Source: Ahrensia sp.
GTDB taxonomy: Bacteria > Pseudomonadota > Alphaproteobacteria > Rhizobiales > Rhizobiaceae
Length of the DNA: 64,000 bases
Direction of reading: 5' to 3'
NCBI GenBank assembly: GCA_028817895.1
Contig: JAPPOQ010000009.1
Coordinates: 62,001 to 126,000 of the forward strand
The translations under genes were made by a program, and so were the position numbers. This document shows, piece by piece, positions 26,548 to 35,311 of this stretch (position 1 is the stretch's first letter; every line of letters begins with the position of its first letter). Below the pieces are notes generated by a model. It searched no databases. It was not told the origin of the DNA and was given only the letters and a program-made list of their open reading frames with translations.

Positions 26548-27777
26548 TCAGCCAACCACGTTTTGCTCCGGGCCGTAGGGAAAGCCGGTAATGTTTTCGT
26601 TGCCATCTTCGGTGATGATCAAAATATCGTGCTCGCGATAGCCGCCAGCTCCGGGCTGCCCGTCAGGGATGGTCAACATCGGTTCCATGGAGATCACCAT
26701 TCCTGGCTCCAGCACCGTGTCGATGTCTTCACGCAACTCAAGACCAGCTTCGCGACCGTAGTAATGGCTTAAGACACCGAAGGAATGACCGTATCCAAAG
26801 GTGCGGTATTGCAACAAATCGCGTTCGGCAAAGAAGCCGTTGATCGCGTGTGTCACATCGGCACATGAGACACCGGGCTTCAGTAGGCTCATCCCATATT
26901 CGTGGGCTGCTACGTTTGCTTCCCAGATGGCGAGGCTTGCCTCATCAACAGTCTCAACAAAGAGCGTCCGCTCCAATGCGGTGTAGTAGCCCGAAATCAT
27001 CGGAAAGGTGTTGAGGCTGAGAATGTCTCCGCGTTCCAATATTCGACCGGTGACCGGGTTGTGCGCACCATCGGTATTGATGCCAGATTGGAACCAAACC
27101 CACGTGTCGCGATATTCCGCATCCGGGAAACGACGGGCAATTTCCAGTTCCATGGCTTCACGGCCAGCCATGGCCACGTCAATCTCGCGTGCACCTACCT
27201 TGATCGCATCACGTATCGCACACCCGCCCACATCAGCGGTTGCAGCACCGGCACGGATTAGGTCGAGCTCTGCTGGAGACTTGTGAAACCGCTGTTTCAT
27301 CGCCGCGGGAGCAATGTCTTTGGTGTTTGATGGCTTTAGAAACTCATCCAGCAGGGCCTTTTGAGCAATCGAAATATGATCGCCTTCAAAGCCGATGACC
27401 TTGTCCTGGCCTGCAACCGAACGGATAGCCCGCCAGTAATTGTTTCGCTGCCAATCGGTGTAAGTGATGTTGTCGCCATAGCAACGCCGCCAAGGTTGTG
27501 CCGCATCAATCCCTGCGCTGAATGTTACGGTGTCCGTTGCCGTGACCACTTGTGCGTAGGGCCGCCCAAATGCGCAGTAGAGAAAACCAGAATAATAGGC
27601 GACGTTGTGCATCGAGGTCAGCACGACCGCATCGACGCCCATCTCGGTCATGATCGTTCTAAGTCCTGCAAGCCGCGCCTCGTACTCGGCATCAGCGAAG
27701 GGCAATATCTTCCCACCTTGGTGGAAGCGGTAAAAATCGGGGCGTGCAACCCCATTCAAATTGGATGTTCCGTCCAT
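26548..27777 (-). CDS. Creatinase (creatine amidinohydrolase)
   Basis: About 409 residues of the pita-bread (M24-like) fold. It hydrolyses creatine to sarcosine and urea. Long segments match creatinases closely: YYSGFLYCAFGRPYA near residue 70, TWVWFQSGINTDGAHNPVT containing the catalytic histidine near 230, FPMISGYYTALERTLF, LLQYRTFGYGHSFG and SHYYGREAGLELREDIDTV. The metal-binding residues of true aminopeptidases are not conserved, as expected. The ATG at 27777 has AGGAG 8 bp upstream. It supplies sarcosine to the soxBDAG operon about 1.5 kb away. It is more similar to creatinase than to the related DMSP lyase DddP. Confidence 0.92.
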   Translation of the reverse strand: MDGTSNLNGVARPDFYRFHQGGKILPFADAEYEARLAGLRTIMTEMGVDAVVLTSMHNVAYYSGFLYCAFGRPYAQVVTATDTVTFSAGIDAAQPWRRCYGDNITYTDWQRNNYWRAIRSVAGQDKVIGFEGDHISIAQKALLDEFLKPSNTKDIAPAAMKQRFHKSPAELDLIRAGAATADVGGCAIRDAIKVGAREIDVAMAGREAMELEIARRFPDAEYRDTWVWFQSGINTDGAHNPVTGRILERGDILSLNTFPMISGYYTALERTLFVETVDEASLAIWEANVAAHEYGMSLLKPGVSCADVTHAINGFFAERDLLQYRTFGYGHSFGVLSHYYGREAGLELREDIDTVLEPGMVISMEPMLTIPDGQPGAGGYREHDILIITEDGNENITGFPYGPEQNVVG

Positions 27778-28048
27778 CGGTTCACTCCTGTTCAGGCCAC
27801 TTTGGTGCCGTGAGGAGTGCTCCCAATATCCGGTCACAACTTCCGTCACCGCTACCAAGCGGCAAAGCAAGTTCCCGGCGTTCAGGATATTTGATTGGGG
27901 ATTTTTTACTGATCACAGTGAGTGGCGACGCCATCGCCTGTCCCTGAGCGCATTTTAGTCTGAGTGGAAGTTTCAAATCAATAGATTTTGGCAAAGCAGT
28001 CGTTCAACACACCCAAATCCACGGCAGCTTTGTCCCGCAGAGCGGAAG

Positions 28049-28154
28049 TTGAGATAAGGCCCAGTTACCGTCACGCCGATCCGGCAAAGGTTCGGAACGA
28101 GCCCCTTTTGGCGGTGCTATCTCAAATGGCTTGATCAATTAGCGATAGCCATTT
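28049..28154. repeat. Nested inverted repeats of unknown origin
   Basis: TTGAGATA (28049-28056) pairs with TATCTCAA (28118-28125). Immediately after, AAATGGCT (28124-28131) pairs with AGCCATTT (28147-28154) across 15 nt. The first pair could be the ends of a small mobile-element remnant, or both could be RNA stems. No transposase or target duplication is visible. Confidence 0.35.
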
Positions 28155-28334
28155 CGCGTCGCGTTCATCGACCAGAATCAACGAGGCCCACTGCACGCTT
28201 TGACGTTTTGTTTGACGCCAGTGTTTAGTGTCAGCATACCCACTTCGTACCGGACTCTTGCTCAGGCTCGTTGCGAGATGACGACGTGTCGGGTTTTAAT
28301 ATAAACACCCAGCCCAGGGACATTGCTGTTGATT

Positions 28335-28349
28335 GGATATCCGATATCC
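28335..28349. promoter_or_regulatory. Palindrome upstream of the P450 gene
   Basis: GGATATC-C-GATATCC is a perfect 7-bp inverted repeat with one central base, 45-59 bp before the P450 start. The size and symmetry suit a dimeric repressor operator. No regulator gene is adjacent on this side. Confidence 0.4.
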
Positions 28350-28393
28350 TAAAATTGTCGAGAGTGTGGACGCTTCCAAAGGGAGGGCTGGTT

Positions 28394-29584
28394 TTGACGA
28401 CATCCACTCAATCTGCAGCGCCTTACTGTGACATCGATTTCTACAGCGACACCTATGTTCTCGATCCGGTTTTAGCCTATCGCAAGATGCTGGACTGTGG
28501 TCCCGTGGTGTGGCTTCCCGAAAACGGTCTGCACGCGATCTGCGGTTATTCCGCTCTCACCGAGTCCTTGCGAAACCATCAGTGCTTTCGGTCAGGAAAG
28601 GGCGTGTCCATAAACGAAGACGTGAACAAGCTTCTGATCGGAAGCACGCTCAATTCCGACCCACCCCAGCATGATGCAACGCGGGCGATCACTTTCACTC
28701 CTCTGACGCCGAAGGCCCTCGAGGCCGTTCGGGACCGTATCGAGAAGCAGGCGAACCTGATCGCCGACAAGATGGTCGCGCAGGGCGAATTCGATGCTGC
28801 AACGGAGCTTGCGCCTCATCTCCCGCTCACGATCGTGCGCGATCTGGTGGGGCTGGGCGAGCATGGCAAGAACAACATGATCAGTTGGGCTGCCGCGACA
28901 TTCGAACTGATGGGCGATCCGGGAGAGCGGCGTGGCTTGGCCTTGGACAATCTCAGGGAACTACGCCGCTTTCTGGAAAACCCTGACACTCTTGAAGCTC
29001 TAAGCCCGGATGGATGGGCAAACCGCGCAACACGGATCGGGATCGAACGCGGTATGACGCCGGACCGCGCCGTTGAGTTGATGCGTGACTATATCGCGCC
29101 AAGTTTGGACACGACCATTTCCGCAATCGGCTACGCGATGATGCTCTTCGCAAAGTTTCCGAAGCAATGGCAGAAGCTGCGGGCTGATCGGTCGCTGGTT
29201 CGAAATGCCGTCGAGGAGGTTGTGCGCCTCAACACACCCATCAAGGCGTTTTCGCGCTATGTTGCAGAAGATGCCGAAGTTGAGGGAGTTGGCCTAAAAC
29301 AAGACACACGAGTCCTCATGGTCTTCGGCGCGGCCAACCGGGATGCTTCGCGTTTTCCGGATCCGCATAATTTTGACATTGAGCGCAATGTCCGCGGCCA
29401 TGTCGGGTTTGGGCACGGTGTTCACGCCTGCCTCGGCATGCATCTCGCGCGACTTGAAATGATCTGCCTGTTTAACGCGCTTGCCGACAGAATCGAGCGC
29501 ATTGATCTGGCCGGACCTATCGTGCCCGCGATCAACAGCAGCATTCATTCGCTGGCCAGCGTGCCCGTCAGGGCCGTGACATAG
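28394..29584 (+). CDS. Cytochrome P450
   Basis: About 396 residues, soluble bacterial type. The heme loop is FGHGVHACLGMHLARLE near residue 345 with the proximal cysteine. The K-helix ExxR motif is EEVVRL near 275, and the I-helix has APSLDTT near 235, with proline and serine in place of the usual A-G before the acid-threonine pair. I chose the TTG at 28394 because GGGAGG lies 7-12 bp upstream and the resulting length is standard. An upstream GTG-type extension of 41 codons is unlike P450s. It is followed after 19 bp by an SDR, so they probably act in sequence: hydroxylation, then alcohol oxidation. No ferredoxin or ferredoxin reductase is adjacent. Substrate unknown. Confidence 0.9.
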   Translation: MTTSTQSAAPYCDIDFYSDTYVLDPVLAYRKMLDCGPVVWLPENGLHAICGYSALTESLRNHQCFRSGKGVSINEDVNKLLIGSTLNSDPPQHDATRAITFTPLTPKALEAVRDRIEKQANLIADKMVAQGEFDAATELAPHLPLTIVRDLVGLGEHGKNNMISWAAATFELMGDPGERRGLALDNLRELRRFLENPDTLEALSPDGWANRATRIGIERGMTPDRAVELMRDYIAPSLDTTISAIGYAMMLFAKFPKQWQKLRADRSLVRNAVEEVVRLNTPIKAFSRYVAEDAEVEGVGLKQDTRVLMVFGAANRDASRFPDPHNFDIERNVRGHVGFGHGVHACLGMHLARLEMICLFNALADRIERIDLAGPIVPAINSSIHSLASVPVRAVT

Positions 29585-29603
29585 AGTAGATCGGGATTGA
29601 GGA

Positions 29604-30398
29604 ATGGCGCAGAAGACCTATGCGATAACCGGAGTGTCCAACGGCATCGGCAGGGAACTTGCCGGTCTGTTGAAGGAGGCCGGACACAGGGTCGTGGGTC
29701 TGGATATTGCCGAACCCGCCGGCCCTGTCGACCAGTTCATCGCGCTGGATTTGAGCGATGCGGGTTCTGTCAAACGGGCCGCGGCGGAAGTGCCCGACGG
29801 GTTGGATGGTCTGTGCAACAGCGCCGGGTTGCCGCCCCGGCCAGGCCTCGAGACAAAAATTCTCGCTGTCAATTTTCTCGGTACGCGAAGCCTGACGAAC
29901 CTGCTTCTGCCAAAACTCGGTGAAGGCGCTTCAGTGGTAAACCTCGCGTCCCGTGCCGGTCACGGCTGGCGCGACGCAATCGAGCAGATCAGACGCCTTG
30001 CCGCTCTGGATTTGGGTGGCAACATCGAGGGCTTTGTCGCGCAGGAGAAGATCGCGCCAGTGCGGGCCTACGACTTGTCGAAGGAGGCCGTCATTTTGTG
30101 GACGATGGCCAGTTCGGAAAACTATCTGAACCGCAGGCGGCGTATCAATTCGATCAGCCCCGGTGCGGTCGAGACAGGCATTCTGCAGGACTTCGAAACG
30201 GCGTTCGGAGAACGTATGACAAAGAATGTGGAACGGGCGGGGCGCGCGGCGTCGCCAAAGGAAATCGCCCATCTCGCTGCCTTCCTGCTTTCCCCTGAGA
30301 GCAATTGGGTCAAAGGCACCGATATCACCATTGATGGCGGAATGTCCGCTTTTCAAGCTTCGGACGTGTTATCTCTGTCCGACATTCTCTTGGGGTGA
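29604..30398 (+). CDS. Short-chain dehydrogenase/reductase
   Basis: About 264 residues. The nucleotide site is TGVSNGIG at the N-terminus. The NNAG strand appears as CNSAG near residue 73, and the catalytic pair is in YDLSK near 155. ISPGAVETGIL and TIDGGMSAF are late family features. It resembles the coniferyl-alcohol/3-alpha-hydroxysteroid dehydrogenase branch, which has a longer insert before the catalytic tyrosine. Co-transcribed with the P450 and probably oxidises its product. Confidence 0.82.
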   Translation: MAQKTYAITGVSNGIGRELAGLLKEAGHRVVGLDIAEPAGPVDQFIALDLSDAGSVKRAAAEVPDGLDGLCNSAGLPPRPGLETKILAVNFLGTRSLTNLLLPKLGEGASVVNLASRAGHGWRDAIEQIRRLAALDLGGNIEGFVAQEKIAPVRAYDLSKEAVILWTMASSENYLNRRRRINSISPGAVETGILQDFETAFGERMTKNVERAGRAASPKEIAHLAAFLLSPESNWVKGTDITIDGGMSAFQASDVLSLSDILLG

Positions 30399-30698
30399 CT
30401 AATGAGGGGCCAGTGCACGCTTCAGTTGTGCTTTACCCCAGTTATTGTGATCATGCCGATTGGAGGTTGTCTGATTTATCACCTTCCTGATCAAAACTTG
30501 GGCGCTGAGAAGTTTCTTCAGAAATGTTGAGAACCGAAATCTGTCCAGACCGCGACACTTTCTTGACGGCAGTAGGGCCCGCCGCCCGGAAGTTCGGATG
30601 AGGATCAGGTATCGACTCCACGTGTGCGTGATAGCGTCCTGCTGCGGCTGAAGATCGAAGGGCTCACCACGCCGAGGGTTCTTTCTGCGTCGCGGCGG
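30399..30698. other. Intergenic region between SDR and LysR genes
   Basis: A 300-bp gap between convergent genes. No gene or clear terminator was found. The right part is GC-rich and open in short frames but carries no recognised family. Confidence 0.45.
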
Positions 30699-31595
30699 CT
30701 AAAACGCATCGGCATTTCCAACGTCGCCAACCGCAAAATCGATCAATGCACGCACCTTTCGAGGCAGCGTGCGACCTTCAAGGTAGACGGCAGCGATGTC
30801 ACCGCGTTCCCCTTTTTGGCCTTCAAACAACCGGACCAGGTCGCCGGTGACGAGCGCACTGCGCAAAGCGAAACTTGGAACATAGGCGATGCCAAGACCG
30901 TGGCGCGCCAGATCGACTGCGGCACTTGCTGAATTGACGTGAAAGCGGCCTTCGATCTGAACCGCGACCTCAGTGCCATTGTGGCCGAAGGTCCAACGCT
31001 TGGGGTTCCTGCGGTTGGTATCGACGATGCAGCTATGCTCTGAAAGGTCGCTTGGAGTTGCGGGGCGACCGGCCCGCGCGAGGTAGGACGGGCTGGCGAC
31101 AGGCAGGCTCCGGAACGTGCCCAGTCGTCGAACCTTGAGAGAGGCTATGTCAAAGCGACCAATCCGAAAGGCAAGGTCGATCCCCTCTGCGGCAAGGTCG
31201 CTGAAGGCATCGTTCAGCCTGAGGTCGATGGTGATTCCCGGGTGAATTTCGACGAACCGCGCCAACATTCCCGCAATGTAGACCTCGCCGAATGTGATCG
31301 GGGCAGAAATCCTCACAACGCCGGACAAACCCTTCGAGGAATCCGAGATATCTGCCAACAACTCGTCGAGATCGTCCAGCAGGGCCGGGGCACGGGACAG
31401 AAGATCGGTTCCGGCCGGGGTCAGGCCGACCTTGCGGGTGGTGCGCTGAAATAGGCGGACGCCAAGCCGGGCTTCCAATTCGGCGACATATTTCGACGTA
31501 AGCCGGTTTGAAATGCCCATCTGGTCCGCTGCCGCGGTGAAGGATCCGGTCTGGGCGGTGGCGACGAAGGCGCGGATCTGGTTGATGCGGTCCAT
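30699..31595 (-). CDS. LysR-family transcriptional regulator
   Basis: About 298 residues of the AaeR/DmlR-like subgroup. The N-terminal domain is MDRINQIRAFVATAQTGSFTAAADQMG with ISNRLTSKYVAELEARLGVRLFQRTTRKV. The effector domain begins at SGVVRISAPITFGEVYIA. I chose ATG 31595; the 16-codon extension upstream is atypical. It is divergent from the redox/quinone-detoxification set starting at 31714. In many proteobacteria such LysR genes regulate neighbouring DoxX, glutathionyl-hydroquinone reductase and dioxygenase genes. Quinones or aromatic stress are plausible signals. Confidence 0.88.
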   Translation of the reverse strand: MDRINQIRAFVATAQTGSFTAAADQMGISNRLTSKYVAELEARLGVRLFQRTTRKVGLTPAGTDLLSRAPALLDDLDELLADISDSSKGLSGVVRISAPITFGEVYIAGMLARFVEIHPGITIDLRLNDAFSDLAAEGIDLAFRIGRFDIASLKVRRLGTFRSLPVASPSYLARAGRPATPSDLSEHSCIVDTNRRNPKRWTFGHNGTEVAVQIEGRFHVNSASAAVDLARHGLGIAYVPSFALRSALVTGDLVRLFEGQKGERGDIAAVYLEGRTLPRKVRALIDFAVGDVGNADAF

Positions 31596-31713
31596 GGCTT
31601 TACTTAGAACAATTTGACGATAGTCATTCTCTAAAGTCTCCATTTTGTTGACGATCTACAAGCCTTAAGTTCTTGACAGATCGAAACAGCCCGTCGCCAG
31701 TGAAGGCAAACAA

Positions 31714-32088
31714 ATGGCGAAGACCATGAAGATCGCTATCATCGGGAACGGCAATGTCGGCTCCGGCCTCGCCAAATCCCTGTCGCCAACATCGTACGAC
31801 GTAACCGCTTATGGCCGCGACGCAGACCTGCGCGCCGTTGTGGGTGATGCCGACTACGCGGCCCTCGTCCTTCGTGTGACGAGCGCCGTCTCGATTCCGC
31901 TCATCGCGATCCTGCTCGGGTCGGTCTGGGACCGTTCCGGCTTCGGCTGGACCTTTTCAAACGAATGCGGCGGCTGGGAGTTCCCGCTGTTCTGGGCCAT
32001 TGTGCAGGGTGTGATCCTGCTTCTGGGCGCCGGTGCCCATGCGCTGCGCCCGCCGGTGATCGAGCGCACGCTCGGCAGGTTTGCCTGA
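31714..32088 (+). pseudogene. Fusion remnant: start of an F420/NADP-type oxidoreductase joined to the end of a DoxX protein
   Basis: The 124-residue frame has two unrelated halves. Residues 1-50 read MKIAIIGNGNVGSGLAKSL and so on, the Rossmann start of the NADPH-dependent F420-reductase-like family. From about residue 55 the sequence is the C-terminal third of a DoxX/YqjF membrane protein (SIPLIAILLGSVWDRSGFGWTFS, GGWEFPLFWAI). The missing parts would amount to well over 200 codons, so a deletion joined two neighbouring genes in frame. The product could be translated but should be non-functional. It leads the dioxygenase and glutathionyl-hydroquinone-reductase genes, with which DoxX is usually associated. 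Confidence 0.7.
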
Positions 32089-32149
32089 ACGTTCCAAACG
32101 GCCGGGCCGCGCCGCGGCGTCCCGGCTCATGTCCCTCGGGAGACGTAGC

Positions 32150-32971
32150 ATGAAAACCCATAGCCTTCAGGACCTTCGCGACCGCTTCGCCCCATCCGAC
32201 CGGATGCCGGTCGTGTTTCTGGGCCACGGCAGTCCGATGAACGTAATCGAGGACAATCCCTACAGCCGCGCGTGGTTCGATCTTGGCGCGAGTCTGCCGC
32301 GCCCCAAAGCCATTCTCGTGGTTTCCGCCCATTGGATGACGCAGGGAACCACGCTGGTCAATGTCTCCGAGATGCCGCGCACGATCCATGACTTTTACGG
32401 CTTTCCGCAGGCCTTGTTCGAACAGCAGTACCCCGCACCCGGCGAGCCGGATCTGGCCCGTGATGTCGTCACCATGCTGAAAAGCCACAGGGCGCAGGAA
32501 GACGACCACTGGGGTCTCGATCACGGTGCCTGGGCTGTCCTGAAATACCTCTACCCGGATGCCGACCTGCCGGTCTTTCAGGTGTCGATCGACATGGGGC
32601 GCGGGCTGGCGCACCAGCTCGAGATCGGCCGGACCCTGTCGGAGCTACGCGATCGCGGCATCCTGATCCTCGGGTCGGGAAACGTCGTCCATAACCTGCG
32701 GGCTATGCGGCGCGGTGGAGAGCCGCTCGACTTTGCGCTGGAATTCGACACGCTCTTCGCAGACCGGCTCGCCGACCGGGACTTCGCGAAGCTGTCGGAT
32801 GCCCAGGGACTCGGCGCCTTGCTAACGGCCGCGCATCCGACCGTCGACCATTACCTGCCCGCGTTGACCGTAGCCGGTGCGTCGGATGCACGCGACAATC
32901 TGACTTTCATGACCGATGCCATCGACCTCGGATCGGTGTCGATGCGGTCTTTCATCTTTCACGCGAACTGA
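32150..32971 (+). CDS. YgiD/DODA-type extradiol ring-opening dioxygenase
   Basis: About 273 residues of the class III extradiol dioxygenase superfamily (LigB-like). Metal-site candidates are the histidines in FLGHGSPMN, VVSAHWMT and GLDHGAWAVL, and a late GSGNVVHNLR. E. coli YgiD and plant DOPA 4,5-dioxygenase belong here. The start is ATG 32150 with GGGAG 7 bp upstream. It lies between the DoxX remnant and a glutathionyl-hydroquinone reductase, which suggests handling of catechols or quinones. Confidence 0.85.
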   Translation: MKTHSLQDLRDRFAPSDRMPVVFLGHGSPMNVIEDNPYSRAWFDLGASLPRPKAILVVSAHWMTQGTTLVNVSEMPRTIHDFYGFPQALFEQQYPAPGEPDLARDVVTMLKSHRAQEDDHWGLDHGAWAVLKYLYPDADLPVFQVSIDMGRGLAHQLEIGRTLSELRDRGILILGSGNVVHNLRAMRRGGEPLDFALEFDTLFADRLADRDFAKLSDAQGLGALLTAAHPTVDHYLPALTVAGASDARDNLTFMTDAIDLGSVSMRSFIFHAN

Positions 32972-32984
32972 GGACACAGGGCAC

Positions 32985-33944
32985 ATGCTTGTCGACGGCA
33001 AATGGATGGAAAACTGGCAGCCGGTGCAAAAGGCCGACGAGAAAGGCCGGTTTGTGCGCCAGACCTCCAGCTTTCGCAACTGGATCACGCCTGACGGCAC
33101 GCCCGGTCCGACCGGCGAGGGCGGGTTCAAGGCGGAATCGGGCCGCTACCGGCTATATGTTGCACTGATCTGCCCCTGGGCCTCACGCGCGCTGATTGCG
33201 CGCAAGCTGAAAGGTCTGGAGGAGATGATCGAGGTGACGGTGGTGAACCCGACCCTGACCGACCAGGGCTGGAGCTTCGGCGGCTTGCCCGGTGCGGACG
33301 AGGACCCGCTTTTCGGCGCACGCTACATGCACGAGATCTACGCCCGCGCCGACCCGCAGTTTACCGGACGCGCCACCGTGCCGGTGCTCTGGGACATGAC
33401 GCGGAACGTGATGGTCAACAATGAAAGCGCCGACATCCTGCGTATGTTCGATACCGCCTTCGAACATCTCGTGCCCTCCGATCTGCGGCTCTATCCCGCG
33501 CATCTCGCAGCCGAGATCGACGCCCTGAACCCGCGTCTCTACGACCTGCTCAACAACGGCGTCTACAAGGCAGGCTTTGCGTCTTCTCAATCCGCTTATG
33601 AAGAGGCGCTGAAGGGCGTGTTCGACATGCTCGACGAGCTTGAGGAGCAGTTGACGAGCGACTACCTCTTTGGGGATGATCTGACGGAGACGGACATCCG
33701 CGCCTTCGTGACCCTGATCCGGTTCGACGCCGCCTATCATGGTCTGTTCAAGACCAGTCGGCGACAGATCAAGGACTACCCTCGTCTGTCGTGCTACCTC
33801 GCGCGGACGCTCGACCTGCCTGGTGTGCGAGAGACAGTGGACGTCGACCACATTCTGCAGGGCTACTATTCGATCAAGGTGCTCAATCCCACCGGGATCG
33901 TGCCGAAAGCGCCGGATCACATCGCAGAGTTGCTACGTCTCTAA
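32985..33944 (+). CDS. yqjG: Glutathionyl-hydroquinone reductase (YqjG/ECM4-type)
   Basis: About 319 residues of the Xi-class glutathione transferases, which reduce glutathionyl-hydroquinones using glutathione. The catalytic cysteine is C63 in the CPWAS motif. Other family features are an early WQPVQKADEKGRFVRQTSSFRNWI, GFASSQSAYEEA, and LFGDDLTETDIRAFVTLIRFD. It starts at ATG 32985, 13 bp after the dioxygenase stop. A strong terminator follows. It probably detoxifies quinones produced in aromatic metabolism. Confidence 0.92.
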   Translation: MLVDGKWMENWQPVQKADEKGRFVRQTSSFRNWITPDGTPGPTGEGGFKAESGRYRLYVALICPWASRALIARKLKGLEEMIEVTVVNPTLTDQGWSFGGLPGADEDPLFGARYMHEIYARADPQFTGRATVPVLWDMTRNVMVNNESADILRMFDTAFEHLVPSDLRLYPAHLAAEIDALNPRLYDLLNNGVYKAGFASSQSAYEEALKGVFDMLDELEEQLTSDYLFGDDLTETDIRAFVTLIRFDAAYHGLFKTSRRQIKDYPRLSCYLARTLDLPGVRETVDVDHILQGYYSIKVLNPTGIVPKAPDHIAELLRL

Positions 33945-33958
33945 GGGGTCAATATACT

Positions 33959-33996
33959 AAAGCGGCGGGCGAGGATATCTCGTACCCGCCGCTTTT
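33959..33996. terminator. Rho-independent terminator
   Basis: AAAGCGGCGGG (33959-33969) pairs perfectly with CCCGCCGCTTT (33985-33995) across a 15-nt loop and is followed by further Ts. On the opposite strand A-rich sequence also becomes a T-run, so it can serve both the yqjG transcript and the convergent TRAP operon. Confidence 0.85.
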
Positions 33997-34018
33997 CATT
34001 TTGGTGCCTGGTTTGCGT

Positions 34019-35311
34019 CTATCCGACGGTGCTGCCTAGCCAAAGAGTGATGGCGGGGATGGCCACCAGCAAGGCAAGGCGAACCACATCAACTGCGATA
34101 AAGGGTATGAGCCCCCTGAATATCCGAACCACCGGAACATCGGGCAAGACGGCTTTGAGAACGAACACGTTCATGCCGACAGGTGGTGTGACCAGAGCGA
34201 TCTCTGTGACAACGATCACGATGATACCGAACCAGATCAGGTCGAACCCCTGACCGACAACGATTGGAGCAAAGAGCGGCACGAAGATCAGGATGATCGC
34301 CATCGAATCCATCACACACCCAAGCACCATGAAGACGAGCAGGATGACGAAAATCAAAGCGTAACCCTCAAGCCCGGTGGATTGAACGAGGGTGAGAACA
34401 CCGGCTGCCAAACCCGACAACGTCAGCAGTTTCGACAGCATGAGCGCGCCAAAAAGAACCGTGTATAGAGAGACGGAAGTATACGCCGTGTCGATGATGA
34501 CGGTCCGAAGTACTCTCCACGTCAGGCGGCCATGAAAGGTCGCGATCAGGATTGCAAGTCCAGCGCCCATGCCGGCCGCTTCGGTCGGTGTGAAGAGCTT
34601 AGCATAGAGGCCACCGATGATGAGGCCAAACAGCAGAACAAAAGGCCAGATGCCGGACAGTGCCTTCAGCCTCTCCGGCCAGGGGGTCATTTCACCTTGC
34701 GGAGCGTGGCTCGGATCGCGTGCTGCAACGAAGCGGATAGCAAGCATGTAGAGTGCAAGCCCGAGCAGACCGGGAATCACACCGGCGATGAACAGATCTC
34801 CGATATTGGTCTGAGTCAGGATCCCGTAGATCACCATGATAATCGAAGGGGGGATCAGGATGCCCAGTGTGCCGCCAGCCGCGATGGTGCCAGAAGCAAG
34901 CTCATCTGAGTATTTGTACTTCTTCATGCTCGGGTAAGCCACTTTGGCCATGGTGGCCGCGGTGGCATAGCTGGAGCCACAGACCGCTGAGAAACCGGAA
35001 CAGGCGATAATGGTCGATTGAGCCAGTCCGCCACGCACATGGCCGACATAGGCGTAGGCCGCGCGGAACAGATCATGGGCGATTCCCGTCTTGGAGATCA
35101 CGTTCCCCATAAGGATAAACATCGGCACGACGGCCAAGTCGTAGGATAGAACCGCATCGGAAATCGTCAGTGGCAGGAGTTGCAGTGCGATGCTCCAGTT
35201 GATGGCAAAACCAATTCCAGCCACTGATATGGCGAGAAGGGAAAAGGCCAGGGGAACCCGCAGAAAAGCCAGTATGATGGCAGCGGCCATCGCAATGGAG
35301 CCGACGATCAT
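34019..35311 (-). CDS. TRAP transporter large permease (DctM family)
   Basis: About 430 residues, the standard length. ACSGFSAVCGSSYATAATMAK, GTLGILIPPSIIMVIYG, FTPTEAAGMGAG and EIALVTPPVGMNVFVLKA are classical DctM segments. Its start overlaps the DctQ stop (ATGA). Last gene of the minus-strand operon M20 hydrolase-DctP-DctQ-DctM. Confidence 0.9.
   Translation of the reverse strand: MIVGSIAMAAAIILAFLRVPLAFSLLAISVAGIGFAINWSIALQLLPLTISDAVLSYDLAVVPMFILMGNVISKTGIAHDLFRAAYAYVGHVRGGLAQSTIIACSGFSAVCGSSYATAATMAKVAYPSMKKYKYSDELASGTIAAGGTLGILIPPSIIMVIYGILTQTNIGDLFIAGVIPGLLGLALYMLAIRFVAARDPSHAPQGEMTPWPERLKALSGIWPFVLLFGLIIGGLYAKLFTPTEAAGMGAGLAILIATFHGRLTWRVLRTVIIDTAYTSVSLYTVLFGALMLSKLLTLSGLAAGVLTLVQSTGLEGYALIFVILLVFMVLGCVMDSMAIILIFVPLFAPIVVGQGFDLIWFGIIVIVVTEIALVTPPVGMNVFVLKAVLPDVPVVRIFRGLIPFIAVDVVRLALLVAIPAITLWLGSTVG

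Larger units (their letters stand above)
27778..28393. other. Long non-coding stretch before the P450 gene
   Basis: About 616 bp with no convincing gene. Short open frames on both strands have no recognisable family character. It contains the inverted repeats at 28049-28154 and, nearer the P450 start, a 15-bp palindrome at 28335-28349. The creatinase promoter must lie at its left end. Confidence 0.5.

Noticed and set aside
26548-27777. DMSP lyase DddP or Xaa-Pro peptidase instead of creatinase
   Set aside because: The stretches around the catalytic histidine and the C-terminal half match creatinase very closely, and the gene lies next to sarcosine oxidase genes.
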